A DNA stretch of 64,000 nt from the NCBI GenBank assembly GCA_916613615.1, contig OU744720.1:4505749-4569748 (forward strand), given 5' to 3'. How positions within the stretch are numbered: the stretch's first letter is position 1; every line of letters begins with the position of its first letter. Below, piece by piece: positions 1-10,580 of this stretch. The DNA is from Steromphala cineraria. Lineage: Eukaryota; Mollusca; Gastropoda; Trochida; Trochidae. A program made the position numbers and the translations under genes. A model generated the notes under the pieces. That model did no database searches and was not told where the DNA came from. It saw only the letters and a list, made by a program, of their open reading frames with translations.

Positions 1-3000
1 CAGTGGCTAATTTTATAGATACCTAAGTGGACGTTTCAGGGAAAGGAAACTCTTGCTGCAGAACATTTTCGTGGTCGAGCATTCGTCTGTTTGGACCGTT
101 GATTGGGTGTTTATTCTAGCAGAATTTGGTAGAGATCCATGGCGCTAATTGTTATGATAACTATTTACCCTTTGAAGGTTTTTTTGTGAAAGTGTTTCAA
201 ATAAAGTCACTTTGTAAATTGAGCGGTCAGCGGTCCAATCTTAATTTATATGACCACAAACTTTAATAATGTAATGCCCTTTTTAAACCTTCTAATACCA
301 TTTTCGATTCATGAAATTACTCACAATGCCATCTTGGGTACGCACGAATCATTGGAAAGTGATAGTTCTTAAACCCAATATTTAAACGGGAACATTAACC
401 ATAACCTTACACACCATGGCGTTCACCACTTACAACATTTAGTTATCATTATCTTATGGATAACACCGTAGAGTAGTTCAAGTCGCTACCCTTAGCTAAT
501 CATCATGTACCATGACGTCACAGATAGGTTTCATCAGGATATTATCTGTGATTGTGTACGTATCGGTTGTTGGAATAACTTATCTAAGTTCAAATGGAAA
601 TCAGTCAAGTGTTTGACAACAGTGGAAGTGTAAGATTTGATCTTTTTTCGTTTTGTGTAATTTAGACCCTTTTGATACACTAGTCTAGAATAAAATTATT
701 TTGTTATGTTTGAAGTTTCAACACTTAGTTCGATAATGAGCGGAAGAAATGAATATATTTTAAGATCGATATTATTATGAACAAACATTGATATTATGCC
801 ATACGTTATGAAAACTTATCATTTTACACAATACACGATTTTAAACAATTGAATCTAATTTGCGGCTTGTTTACCTTCATTGATATACTTTACAGATAAC
901 GTCCTATCAAATATTGTTTGTAACGATCAGGATAAGTAAAGGCAAATGTTGTTTGATGCATTTATGATCTGAAGACATAGCTGCGTATCTTAAGTTTGTT
1001 CACTTGCTAGCGTATCTCAGTGCAAAAAACATGTCATTTGGGATTCGTTTTGACGTTATTTCGTTATTCACCAAATAACTCCAGCAGCACTGACAGAGGA
1101 TCAACAATGGTCCATGTGTTAAATAACCATTCTCAAACCATATTTTGGCATTGTCTGATAACTCCTGCAGAAATTCAAAATTTGGCACAGAAAACTGACC
1201 AATGGCTTTATATTTTTGAAATGCCGATTTTCTTAATTGATTTAGATATTTCATATCATATTGCATTTGTAGACTTAGACTTAGGGCTGTTATGACGGAT
1301 TTTGTGTAGAAAAATTAAAAATAGCGTTTTCGAATTTCGACCCTTAGTGATTTCAATGACTGCCAAAAATGGTAAGTTAAATGTTTGGTAGGACATTCAA
1401 ATATGTTAATGCAAAGTGAATTTGACTTTAAAAAAGATACGCTTCGTTAGTGCAATGCGAGGATTCCCTCTTTCCAAATTATATGATATATGCACTGGAA
1501 TACGCAGGTAAGTGAACAAACTTGGTGTACGTATATCCCAAACAATCATACATTAACAAAACACATTTTTCATTGAACTGGTAGTTTGCTTTGACGAGCC
1601 GTTATTGCTATTTTCTGTCAATCAAGTCCACCGCAGATGGTATAGTAAAATCCTAAATTGTTTAAATATCAATTGAATGTTGATTGTTTTGTTTGTGATA
1701 GAATTACATATCAATGCAAGTTTACCCACATGTGTTAGACATTGCAAGCAAAACTCTACATTGTGAATATCCATTGCAATAAAACATAAACCCTATGATT
1801 GTGTCGTGTCACGTGTGAAATCAAATGGTTTGAAAAACTGAAAAAAGCTAAATACATGTCTAGATGTTAAAACAATGATTCATATTACATAATAATGAAT
1901 ATGATATCATAATAACCGTAATACTGTAACTTATAATATACATATAATATGACCATTTCGTGCATTAGCCATAGAGGATAAAGTTTTGAAAATTACATAC
2001 ATCTATTTACTTGATATTGATTCAGTTTATCTTTTTATCATCTACAATTTCGTCGGACAAACTGTATGAATTTATGCTACATTGAGAGGTTCTCAAGTGC
2101 AGGAGTCATAACTCAAATCTATAAACAGTCAGTCATTGTCATTGTTAAAGTGTTAACTCATTCACATCTTTTTCCAGCAGTATTGTTAAAGCTGGTGCTT
2201 TTCTGTTCGTTTCAAATGATGAGTTCTAAACATGACTTCTTGAATCGTATGGAATCGGAGGATTAATTTTCAGTTAAAAAGGGAAATGAATTTCATTTGG
2301 GATTTTTGACGTGAAGACTTACACGCACCACTGTAGAGTAATTGTATCACCACGAGGTATGTAATGACGATAATGTAAACAACACAATGTTAGCGTAATG
2401 ATCTACATTTCCATTTTTATTTGCATAAACGTACATATACGCGTTCTCTTCTCACAGAGACAGAAAAAGTGATGAATTGTTTATACAGCCTCTGTTCTAT
2501 TTCGCCGAAATCCGTGGGTTCCGAAAGTTTCCACTGGCGGACAAAAATTGCAACACAATCTATTTGAATATCTTTATCAAATGACAACGCTTCATGGAAA
2601 GAGTGGTTCATAACACAATGATTTTGCCATGATTCAGTAGCCAAAATTATGATTTTAGAACAGTGTCGCTGATTTTACAACTAACTTTGATTGCCTCCAC
2701 AATCCCACAATGTCGGCGTAATAGAACAGAAGCTGTATCAACATTTCATGACTTGATCTGCCTGTATGGGGAGAGAATGACAAACGTTTTGATTGAAAAA
2801 GAATTAAGGACGAGATATATCTAGAATGACTATACTAGTTAGTGACATAAATTTTAAGCTTACCTAACCGAACATAAAAGATAAGTACTTGTTTAACTAT
2901 GTGATAAGTCTCAGGTTACAATGAAAGACAGTATAATATGACGTCTGGCTTTAATCTGCTATAACAAGGTAATAATCATTGTGTTTCCCTCTCGACGCAG

Positions 3001-3224
3001 TATATTCTGCCAATGATTCCTTTCCAATAACACGTCACTTTCCCTGGGGAGTATACTAAATACATCTTATTTGGCTTAAGATAATCACATTGTCGGCCAC
3101 TACCGATGCAATTAATTTTAGACAAATTGAAGAAGTTTGGAGAGAAGATTTGCTATTATAAAACCAATTGTATTCTTGTTTTGTTGTTATCATGTCGTCA
3201 TCAGTTCTTTAGTGTATTATTATG
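1..3224. other. Non-coding DNA, no gene recognised
   Basis: AT-rich sequence upstream of the DIRS element. Open frames are short (under 95 codons), lack recognisable motifs and occur on both strands as expected by chance. I see no RNA gene, array or clear repeat. Confidence 0.5.
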
Positions 3225-3250
3225 ATTATTTAACGTACTCTACCGTCTCC
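3225..3250 (+). repeat. DIRS left outer extension
   Basis: These 26 bases lie outside the shared inverted repeat and are unique to the left end. Together with the first part of the repeat (to about 3265) they are the exact reverse complement of 8705-8745. Position 3225 is where that match stops, which fixes the left border of the element. Confidence 0.85.
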
Positions 3251-3373
3251 GACTCACCGTAGCCCATTGATTGCCTATCAATTATCTCTCGACCCATAAC
3301 ACAGAAAAAACGAAACGGGAGTTACCTGCTCATCCCCGCCGCGCCACCTATGGTCATGTGACCTGAACCTCAT
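3251..3373 (+). repeat. DIRS left inverted terminal repeat
   Basis: 123 bases that match the reverse complement of 8874-8996 with a single substitution (an ACGAAACGGG versus ACAAAACGGG difference). Similarity carries on for a few more bases after a one-base gap. The near-identity argues for a fairly recent insertion. Confidence 0.92.
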
Positions 3374-3794
3374 TCCAACTTCCTGTCGCTCAGTGATCGG
3401 TTGTGTCTCTGAGCTCTCTCGAAGTTATCTTGCCTTGTCTAAGTATTAAAGTTTGTAGACCTTATTTCTCGATTCCTTTTTCCTTGGGGATAAGAGTACC
3501 CTTCTCTTACCTCCTGTCAACCTTCTCCAAATTGCTATTTGGAGGTGGGTTGTTGGTTTTCTGCCTGTGGGACAGGCAGGCCTCTTTGTATCGCGCGTCC
3601 CTGCTCGGGTCGTGTAGCTTGGATTGCACGTGCGCGCTCGTGCTTCTCGGTTGATAGGCAGCACACCCTCAGGGGTCTGACCTTTGACCCTCGCTTGGTG
3701 CGTGGGTCGATTGCGGGTAGCGTCAGCGACGTACCTTGTGACTCTACGCGTCCACCCCGGCTGGAGTGAGTTGATTCGCACGTGGTTCGCGTGG

Positions 3795-4840
3795 CGAGTA
3801 ACGGGCGTGAGTGACTATTCAGTCCTCCGTCCGGGTACGCGTTTGCTTCGCTTCGCTCTGCCTTGGTCCGTCTGGCGAGTGACTAACGGGAGTGATTGGT
3901 CCGTCCTCCGTCTCGGTACGCGTTTGCTTCGCTTCAAGCCGACTTGGTCCGTCTGGCGAGTGTCTGACGGGAGTGACTTGTCCGTCCTCCGTCTCGGTAG
4001 GCGTTTGCTTCGCTTCAAGCCGACTTGGTCCGTCTGGCGAGTGACTGACGGGAGTGACTGGTCCGTCTTCCGTCTCGATACGCGTTTGCTTCTCTCCGCC
4101 TTGGTCCGTCCGGCGAGTGACTGACGGGAGTGACTGGTCCGTCCTCCATCTCAGTACGAGGTTGCTTCGCTTCGAGCCGACTTGGTCCGTCTGGAGAGTG
4201 ACTGACGGGAGTGACTGCTACGTCCTCCGTCTCGGTACGATTATGCTTCGCTTCACTCCGCCTTGGTCCGTCTGGCGAGTGACTGACGGGAGTGACTGGT
4301 CTGTTCTCCGTCTCGGTACGCAGTTGCTTCGCTTCGTTCCGTCTTGGTCCGTCTGGAGAGTGAAGGGGTACCTAGAACAGCGTACTGGTGAGTGGCAGAG
4401 GTCCGTGGGACGTCCGCTCCGCCTGAGACGGACTAACATCGCTTCGGCGAGTGAGTGCGTTCTCGGCCTTACACCATCTCACCTTGCCACTCGGTTCGCT
4501 TCGCTACGCGCAGTGACTTGATCCGTCTGGTGATTGACGGGTCAACCTTTGTTGTTTTACGGGCGATTGGGACCCCCGTTTGTCACGTGCCCCGCGTGGC
4601 GAGTAATGAGCATGAATGACCGGTCCGTCCTCCGTCTTGGTGCGCGTTTGCTTCGCTTCACTCCGCCTGATCTGTCTGGCGAGTGTCGGAAGCAAGGGAC
4701 GGGTCCGTTCTCCGTCTTAGTACCAATTGCCTTGCTTCACTCCGCCTTGGTCCGTCTGGCGAGGGACGGAAGTGAGTGACTGGTCAGTCTCCGTCTTGGG
4801 TCGAGTTCACTCCGCCTTGGGCCGTCGGGTGAGTGACGGG
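3795..4840 (+). repeat. 81-bp minisatellite in the DIRS leader
   Basis: About seven tandem copies of an 81-bp unit run from 3795 to about 4363. Each carries the phrases TTGGTCCGTCTGG, GACGGGAGTGACTGGTCCG and TTTGCTTCGCTTC. Spacing between copies is 81 bases, with one of about 78. More decayed copies follow to about 4840. Since 81 is 27 codons, one forward frame stays open through many copies and encodes a 27-residue repeat beginning WSVWRVTDGSDWSV. Long open frames also exist on the opposite strand, so openness alone does not show coding. The array lies between the left terminal repeat and the gag-like region. Confidence 0.85.
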
Positions 4841-5099
4841 TCAACGTTGGTTGGTTCACGGGCGAGTGAGACCCCCGTTCTCTCCGTCTTGCTCGGTCTA
4901 CGTTCCGCCCTCACTCACCCGTGAGTGACTCTGGCGAACCAGGGTGTCGTCAGGGTATGGGTATGTGCTCACCTTGTACAGATATGTTTAATTACATCTC
5001 ACTCGCACAAATAGACGTACATAGAATAATGAACCATATATTAAGCGACCAATCGCCAAGCGATTGACGAGAGATGATAAAACACATAAAGGCTTTCTT

Positions 5100-6110
5100 T
5101 CTGGTTGTCTGTCTGTCTGTCAGCGACGTACCCTGGTTCTGTGGGCGATGTGGACTAAGGGAATCGGGGACACATGACCTCCTCTCCCTCTGTCGCTCTT
5201 GCACCTCCGCATGCCCCTTGCAACAGGTGTGAAGAGTGCGAGTCTCTCTCTCTGGGAGCGTTATATCTTCAGGCTTTAAGGAGGAGTGAGAGAGACGCCG
5301 TATGTGCGAAGCGTAGGGCTCGCACCCCGGGAACCTGTCGGCCTCGTCCACTATCACCTCCCCTCCGGAGGGGCCCGTCGGAGGGAATTCGAGGCGGATG
5401 AACGGGCTTCGGATTTAGACGGGGCCACGCTCGGGGGGAGTCACGGAAACCAGTCCTCCTCCCCCTCGTCTGTCAGCTCACCAACGGTCCTCTTCGGTGC
5501 CCTCCGTCACCTCCCGCACGTCGACCCTTCGCTTGCGGAAGGAATCGATGAAAGGAAGAAGTCGGAGGACTGAGGTCCTTTCGATCAGGCGGCCTTCTCC
5601 ATGCAATTGCTTGCGTCCGTCAAGGACATGGTGAAGGGGATGTTAGATGCCAGGGGGGGCCGCACCCCCGCTAGCGTACGGCAGGAGAAGACTCCCCCCT
5701 CCAGTGGGGGGTCCACTCTCGAGTCTCCTCCCTCTTCTCCTCACACCGGCCGTAGGGTCACGCTCCACTCCCCGGAGGAGGAGTGACACGTGACACGTCC
5801 ACCCCCACCGTGTCACCAGTTCACTCGGACCACCAGTTCATGGGGACGACGAACCCTCCCTTCACTCCTATCACCGGGGGAAGGAGCGGGAGCACGTCGG
5901 GTTCGGACGCGGCCGATAAGAGGGACGCGGTAGTGGAATGGGCCGGGTCTTTCTACAGGAGGTGGACGAATCCCCGTCCCCCTGCAAGTGGGCTCGTCTG
6001 GAATCCTTCTGTGAGGAGGAGGCCCCACTATGCGGAGACAGGCCTTTCCCCCTCATCGGCTGTGCGACACGGCCGGGGAAGATTTCAGCCCGTCTGCGCC
6101 GGGTAGGCTT
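5100..6110 (+). pseudogene. DIRS gag-like region, broken
   Basis: Located where DIRS elements encode their gag-like structural protein. Around 5200-5290 a stretch reading RCEECESLSLGAL resembles the cysteine-containing segment of DIRS gag proteins. The downstream peptide is rich in Ser, Pro, Arg and acidic residues (for example the open frames at 5286-5573 and 5783-6106). No single frame spans the region; at least two changes of frame and several stops are needed to follow it. The assignment rests on position, composition and the short Cys segment, so the function is probable but the exact limits are not known. Confidence 0.55.
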
Positions 6111-6367
6111 ATTCCTCCCCTTGTTCTGACGGACCGTCAGCGGTCCACCATCTCAGTAGCGTCCCCCCTATCCCTCTCAATCCTCCAGTCTTGGACGAGG
6201 ATTTCAGGCAGGTTGCCGCCCCCTCCGCTGATCACCGTGTCTCGGACGCCAATCTTGTCCACCTTGACAAGGATGCCAGGTCTATCTTGGGGATGTGAAC
6301 TCTGTCGTTCACGCCTGCAGGCGATGACGGCCTTCGCCAGAGAGGCAGAGATGGGGAGGGGGGCTCC

Positions 6368-6860
6368 GTGGCGGGAGGCCTGATGCAGGTAATGCTTTGC
6401 GCGGGACGTATCTCGGCGGGGTTCCCAACCTACGCAGGGACGGGTTCCTCAGTCAGTCCAACCTCCCTGTCGAGATTCGTAGTAATCTCCAGGCAGTCTC
6501 GGGGTCAGCCAACGCCCTCCTTGTCAGTACTGCTATTTATGAAGCGATCAGACTGGGTGATATCCCTGGATTTTCAGGACGCGTGCTTGCATATTCCCAC
6601 CATTCGGGAACACCGCAAGTACCTCCGCTTTGTCCTGGGGGCAAAAGGGGGCGCCACTTCCAGTGGAACGTGCTCCCGTTCGGGATATCGTCCGCTCCGT
6701 GGGTTTCACCAGAGTGACCATGCCGGTTGTCCAACTACTTCACCATCACGACGTACAGTTCCTGGACCTGGACGACTTGGTCAATTACCACCACTCTCCC
6801 GCAGTCCGCGGCTGGGGCTGAGGCCTCGTTTGGGGTTCTCAACCCTCATGTCAGCGAGGA
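6368..6860 (+). pseudogene. DIRS reverse transcriptase remnant, frameshifted
   Basis: Carries reverse transcriptase motifs of the DIRS/Gypsy-related type, spread over three frames. At 6551 one frame reads DWVISLDFQDACLHIP followed by HRKYLRFVLG, the catalytic-aspartate motif. At 6658 a second frame reads FQWNVLPFGISSAPW. At 6765 a third frame reads DLDDLV, the position of the family's YLDD box. The Tyr of that box is replaced by Asp. The frame changes fall near 6650 and 6700. In the family this enzyme copies the element RNA into DNA. This copy cannot encode a working enzyme as it stands. Confidence 0.88.
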
Positions 6861-6863
6861 AGT

Positions 6864-7521
6864 GTGCAGACACGCATTCCCGCTGCCCCAGCGGCTCGTC
6901 CCTCTCCTAGCCTGGTGGAGGGTGCAGGCCAACGTGTTCTCAGGCGTTCCAGTCAGACCTCCCGCGGCGACTCCCCATCTCTTTGTGGTACATCCACGCA
7001 GGGTTGGGGCGCCCTCCTTGGAAGGGAACAGACGGCTGGGCTGAGGTTGTCGGCCCAGCGCACGCGCCACATCAACGAGCTGGAGATGGAAGCTATCAGG
7101 CTGGTAATCTCTCACTTGTCCGCTCTGCTGTGGGGCCAAGTGCTTCTAGTGCACTCGGACAGCTCGACAGCGGCTTGGGGGCACCAGCTGTCAGTCTATG
7201 TGTCTCCCGTCCCCGATCCCGAGTCGTGGGGCTTAGATGCTCTGTCGTTCGGATGGGAGGGGATGGACGCTTACGCCTTCCCTCCCTGAGCATTCTCACT
7301 CAAGTGGTGATGAAGATCGAGGCGACACGGTTGATCAGGCTGATCTTGATAGCTCTCTTCTGGCCAGCGAGGCCGTGGTTCGTACCTCTTCGGAGGTTGG
7401 GCCAGGGGGATCCATTCCCTATTCCTCTCAGATGGAATCTCTTAGTGAGGCAAGCGGGCGGGTGCACGAGAACCCGCAAGCACTGGATCTCCACGGTTGG
7501 CTCGTCTCCAAAAGGGGATGA
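6864..7521 (+). pseudogene. DIRS RNase H and linker remnant
   Basis: Directly follows the reverse transcriptase. The frame from 6864 to 7289 reads QGWGALL at about 6999, then RHINELEMEAI near 7068 and HSDSSTAAW near 7150. These correspond to the GWGA, HINxLE and sDNxTAv signatures of DIRS RNase H, which removes RNA from the RNA/DNA hybrid. The frame continues with DALSFGWEGMDAYAFPP, the conserved segment after RNase H in these elements, and then hits a stop at 7287. The expected continuation (LILIALFWPARPW and then the ALDLHGW block) is found in other frames up to 7521. At least two frameshifts are present. The third acidic site of the SDN motif has drifted to SDS. Confidence 0.87.
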
Positions 7522-7689
7522 AACGGACGGGCTACTCGCAGGAAGTCGTAGCTGCGGTTTCCTCCTCCCAGCTTGGCTCCACTTGCTAGTCGTACGACGT
7601 ATAGTAGAGTTCATTTGCCACCTTCTGTGCTGACAGAGGCTGGGACGTCCAGGTAGTGACGACCCCCCAGGTGGCGGGAGGAGAGGGGG

Positions 7690-8540
7690 CTTAAGGCCTC
7701 CTCTATTAACACCCACCTAGCTGCAATCAGGTCGGTTCTGCGGAAGCGGGACTCCTCTGTGGACATCTCCGTCCTTAAGGCGGTGATCAGGACATACCGT
7801 CTGGAGGACAGGCGGCTTAAGCCTAGACCTCCCGAGTGAGATCTAGCGATCGCCCTCGAGCACCTGTGCTCGGACTCCTACGAGTCCCTGACGGAGTCCT
7901 TCATTCCCGACTGACGGGTAAGAACGCCTTCCTGGTGACCTTGGCTTCGGCCGCCAGGATCTCATAATTGCACGTGCTTCAAGCCGATTTGGGACTTGCT
8001 CTGAATTTCGTATGCAAGAACCAGGGGTCGGATGAACGGGGCAGGGTATTTCACATTCCCGCCCTTTCAGGTTCAGTCTCCCCCACGGACGAGGAGAACA
8101 GACTCCTCTGTCCGGTCCGAGGTCCGAGCTCTTCATGTTATGCGGAACGTACGCGTTCACTCCGGTGGGGGAGACTAATTCTACCTCACTCCCAGCGTAG
8201 CATGAAGGAGATAGACAAACGGTTCCTGGGCGTCTATCTGCGGTCCGCTATCCTTGACACCTACAAGCCAAGGAGTTAGCTCCGCCAGCTCGTGCTAACC
8301 CCCACGGCTTTTTACAGCAGCATAGCTGTAGTAGACAACATGTCGGACTGTATCTGGAAGTCTGGCATGGTTTTCGCTAACCATTACCGCCGAGATTTGT
8401 CCACGGTAGACCTCACGGGCGTGGCCAGGCTGGGGCCACAGGTGTTGCACAGCACCTATCTTCGGGTTCTGCTCCCCCCAGAGGGGTCGCAGTTCACCGT
8501 TAGGTCCTGGGTTGCGTTCTGTTGTTTTAGCCAGTAAACT
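7690..8540 (+). pseudogene. DIRS tyrosine recombinase remnant
   Basis: The N-terminal core-binding part is visible at about 7693-7836, with KASSINTHLAAIRSVLRKR typical of DIRS recombinases, and ends at a TGA. The middle part is broken by several stops. Near 8285 a frame reads ANPHG, the place of the catalytic His-x-x-Arg box, whose Arg is no longer clear. The end of the domain is in the frame 8292-8537 and reads FANHYRRDLS, with the presumed nucleophilic Tyr encoded at 8385-8387. This enzyme inserts the circular DNA intermediate in intact relatives. Many disabling changes make this a pseudogene. Confidence 0.8.
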
Positions 8541-8704
8541 TCGCATCGCACCTCCGTGTCTCGGTTGTTCTTTCCTCTGAGTCGGGGCGGGCTTCCCTCC
8601 TTAGCAGGGCACCTGTGCACCCACCTTTAGTTAGACGATAGTGGGGGGAGTACCTGCTCTCCTGCCGCCTTGCTCTCGCAGCCCTCCACCCTCTGTGGTA
8701 GTCG
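8541..8704. other. DIRS 3' spacer
   Basis: GC-rich spacer between the recombinase remnant and the internal complementary region. No open frame or motif of note. Confidence 0.5.
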
Positions 8705-8797
8705 GGGCTACGGTGAGTCGGAGACGGTAGAGTACGTTAAATAATAGTACGTTTTTGAGTAAACGTCATTATTTGTACTTACCGTCGACGACTCACC
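8705..8797 (+). repeat. DIRS internal complementary region
   Basis: 8705-8745 is the exact reverse complement of the left end (3225-3265). 8741-8797 is the exact reverse complement of the right end (about 8989-9045, with the shared GACTCACC core). The two halves overlap by a few bases (AATAAT). In the accepted DIRS model this region templates the joining of the two ends during circle formation. Both halves are intact here. Confidence 0.92.
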
Positions 8798-8873
8798 AAT
8801 CTTTATTTCCCACCCATGCCTCCCCTCCTGCGAGTAGATTCGCTCTAGCGTTCACTGGCTCCAGGTAGGTTGG

Positions 8874-8996
8874 ATGAGGTTCAGGTCACATGACCATAGG
8901 TGGCGCGGCGGGGATGAGCAGGTAACTCCCGTTTTGTTTTTTCTGTGTTATGGGTCGAGAGATAATTGATAGGCAATCAATGGGCTACGGTGAGTC
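8874..8996 (-). repeat. DIRS right inverted terminal repeat
   Basis: Reverse complement of 3251-3373 with one mismatch. It precedes the outer extension that ends the element. Confidence 0.92.
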
Positions 8997-9045
8997 GTCG
9001 ACGGTAAGTACAAATAATGACGTTTACTCAAAAACGTACTATTAT
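8997..9045 (-). repeat. DIRS right outer extension
   Basis: 49 bases unique to the right end, present as a perfect reverse complement inside 8741-8797. The match stops at about 9045, which marks the right border. Confidence 0.85.
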
Positions 9046-9443
9046 ATACAGTGCAACTGTTAGCAAACATTATTTACTTTTAAGGGTTCCCGAAGAAATA
9101 ACATAACAGGCGTAGGAAATTTTCAGAAAATGTTATTTCAAGTCTGATTTGTGTCGTCTTCACAAACCATATTTTATTATTACATTGATAGGATTGATTC
9201 ACACAATACAGTCAATGGTATTGTCACGTCACGTTGCGAGAGCATGTTTTGTTGACAGTTTTCGTTGCTTCTTAGTGTTTATATTATCAATGCATCTTTT
9301 GACAATGAAATATTTTTCACAAATATGCTTTGAATCATGTGTATATGCGTATGACTTGTGTATGACATGTGTAAAAATCAGCTGATTCTTGGTTTGACGA
9401 TTTATTTACATAAATATTGATAAGAGGATTGAATAATAAATAA

Positions 9444-9592
9444 AATACTAAACTCATGGTAATGTGATAACATTTTTTTAGCAACTCGTGAATGGAATTT
9501 GGTATCAGACTCACTTTCGTTCGTCTGATACCAATTCTATACACTCGTTGCTTAAAAATGTTATCACATTTATTTACCATTCGTTTAGTATT
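9444..9592. repeat. 149-bp foldback (hairpin) repeat
   Basis: The left arm 9444-9510 and the right arm 9523-9592 are reverse complements with scattered mismatches and a few small gaps. They share the blocks AATACTAAAC, ATGTGATAACATTTTT, GCAAC and TTGGTATCAGAC. The loop is about 12 bases. The structure fits a miniature inverted-repeat element. No coding capacity and no clear target duplication seen. Confidence 0.75.
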
Positions 9593-10552
9593 CTCTATAT
9601 CTCTTTTGCGTGGAAATAAAATGCATTATATAATGAAAGTGGTTTTACGTTCATATTATTTAATTTTATACACTTACATAATAGTCATTCTTTTGTTTAC
9701 ATTTTAATGGAAACAGTGCATCGTTACTTTGATAAGCGAGATGTGAAGTACATGTAGGCCTTACTAGCCAGACAATGAGACAGCTCTAGATTCGCGATAT
9801 TTATCTAATATTTTTTAAAAACAATGCAATTTTGGCCAGATGGAGATAATTTATGTTCAAATTGTTTGTAGTTAGCCAAAAGTCATCCGCTTTTCCATGA
9901 CACGTACTGTGATGTCCACTGAGACTGTTGTTTTAAGTCTATTACTTCCGAATGAAGTTTTGTATGGCGCAAGATTCCATTAGCTTATGCTCAAAGCGCG
10001 ACATCTTATATACAACTATACTTTAAAATGACATACTGATATATACATGCCATTGTAAGGAGGTAATGATCAGAAACAATGTTATTGTTGTCTTGGTCCA
10101 GTCTAAGATACGAGTCAAAATTGGTGTGTTTGCGAACCAACCATCTGAGTAAGGCTTCAAGTCTATAATGAATTCGATATCTTCTGGGTATCATTTGCCT
10201 TTGTCTTCAAAGACAAAAAGTCTAGCTTGGGTGACAAATTAAACACTCCATGAACTCAATAAATGGCACTTGATTCTTTCTACCTGAATCCATACCCAGT
10301 TAGTGTATATTATTTCTGTGTCTGACAATGGATACCTTCTGATTGTAAGTACATAGCATTTTATGTAAATCCATTCTTTTGTTCATTGCAATTCATAACT
10401 TGTTGAATGACTGATCTCTTGCAATCAGCAGTTCCCGTTTATAATAGTGTCTTGATCTGTTGTTTAAAGTTTAATGAATACTTTATTTCCAATCTGCAAG
10501 ATATTTCATTCCAACGTTACCAATAGCATTATCTAGACATTATCATCAATTA

Positions 10553-10580
10553 TGTGAATGTGAATGTGAATGTGAATGTG
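10553..10580. repeat. Hexanucleotide microsatellite (TGTGAA)n
   Basis: Nearly five perfect copies of a six-base unit. Confidence 0.9.

Larger units (their letters stand above)
3225..9045 (+). mobile_element. DIRS-type tyrosine-recombinase retrotransposon, degenerate copy
   Basis: A GC-rich block of about 5.8 kb in AT-rich surroundings. It has inverted terminal repeats (3251-3373 and 8874-8996), different outer extensions at the two ends (3225-3250 and 8997-9045), and an internal complementary region (8705-8797) made of the reverse complements of both ends joined together. This is the defining architecture of DIRS1-like elements, which replicate through a circular intermediate and insert with a tyrosine recombinase instead of an integrase. 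Coding remains appear in the usual order: gag-like, reverse transcriptase, RNase H, conserved linker, tyrosine recombinase. All coding parts are split among frames, so this copy cannot be autonomous. No target-site duplication is expected or seen. The ends are set by where the match to the internal complementary region stops and are good to a few bases. Confidence 0.93.

Noticed and set aside
2417..2644. 75-codon minus-strand open frame
   Set aside because: Looked somewhat protein-like, but no family was recognised and there is no matching neighbour exon.
3446..4439. Long open frames on the minus strand across the DIRS leader
   Set aside because: They mirror the 81-bp minisatellite, whose unit length keeps several frames open on both strands. 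No motif supports coding.
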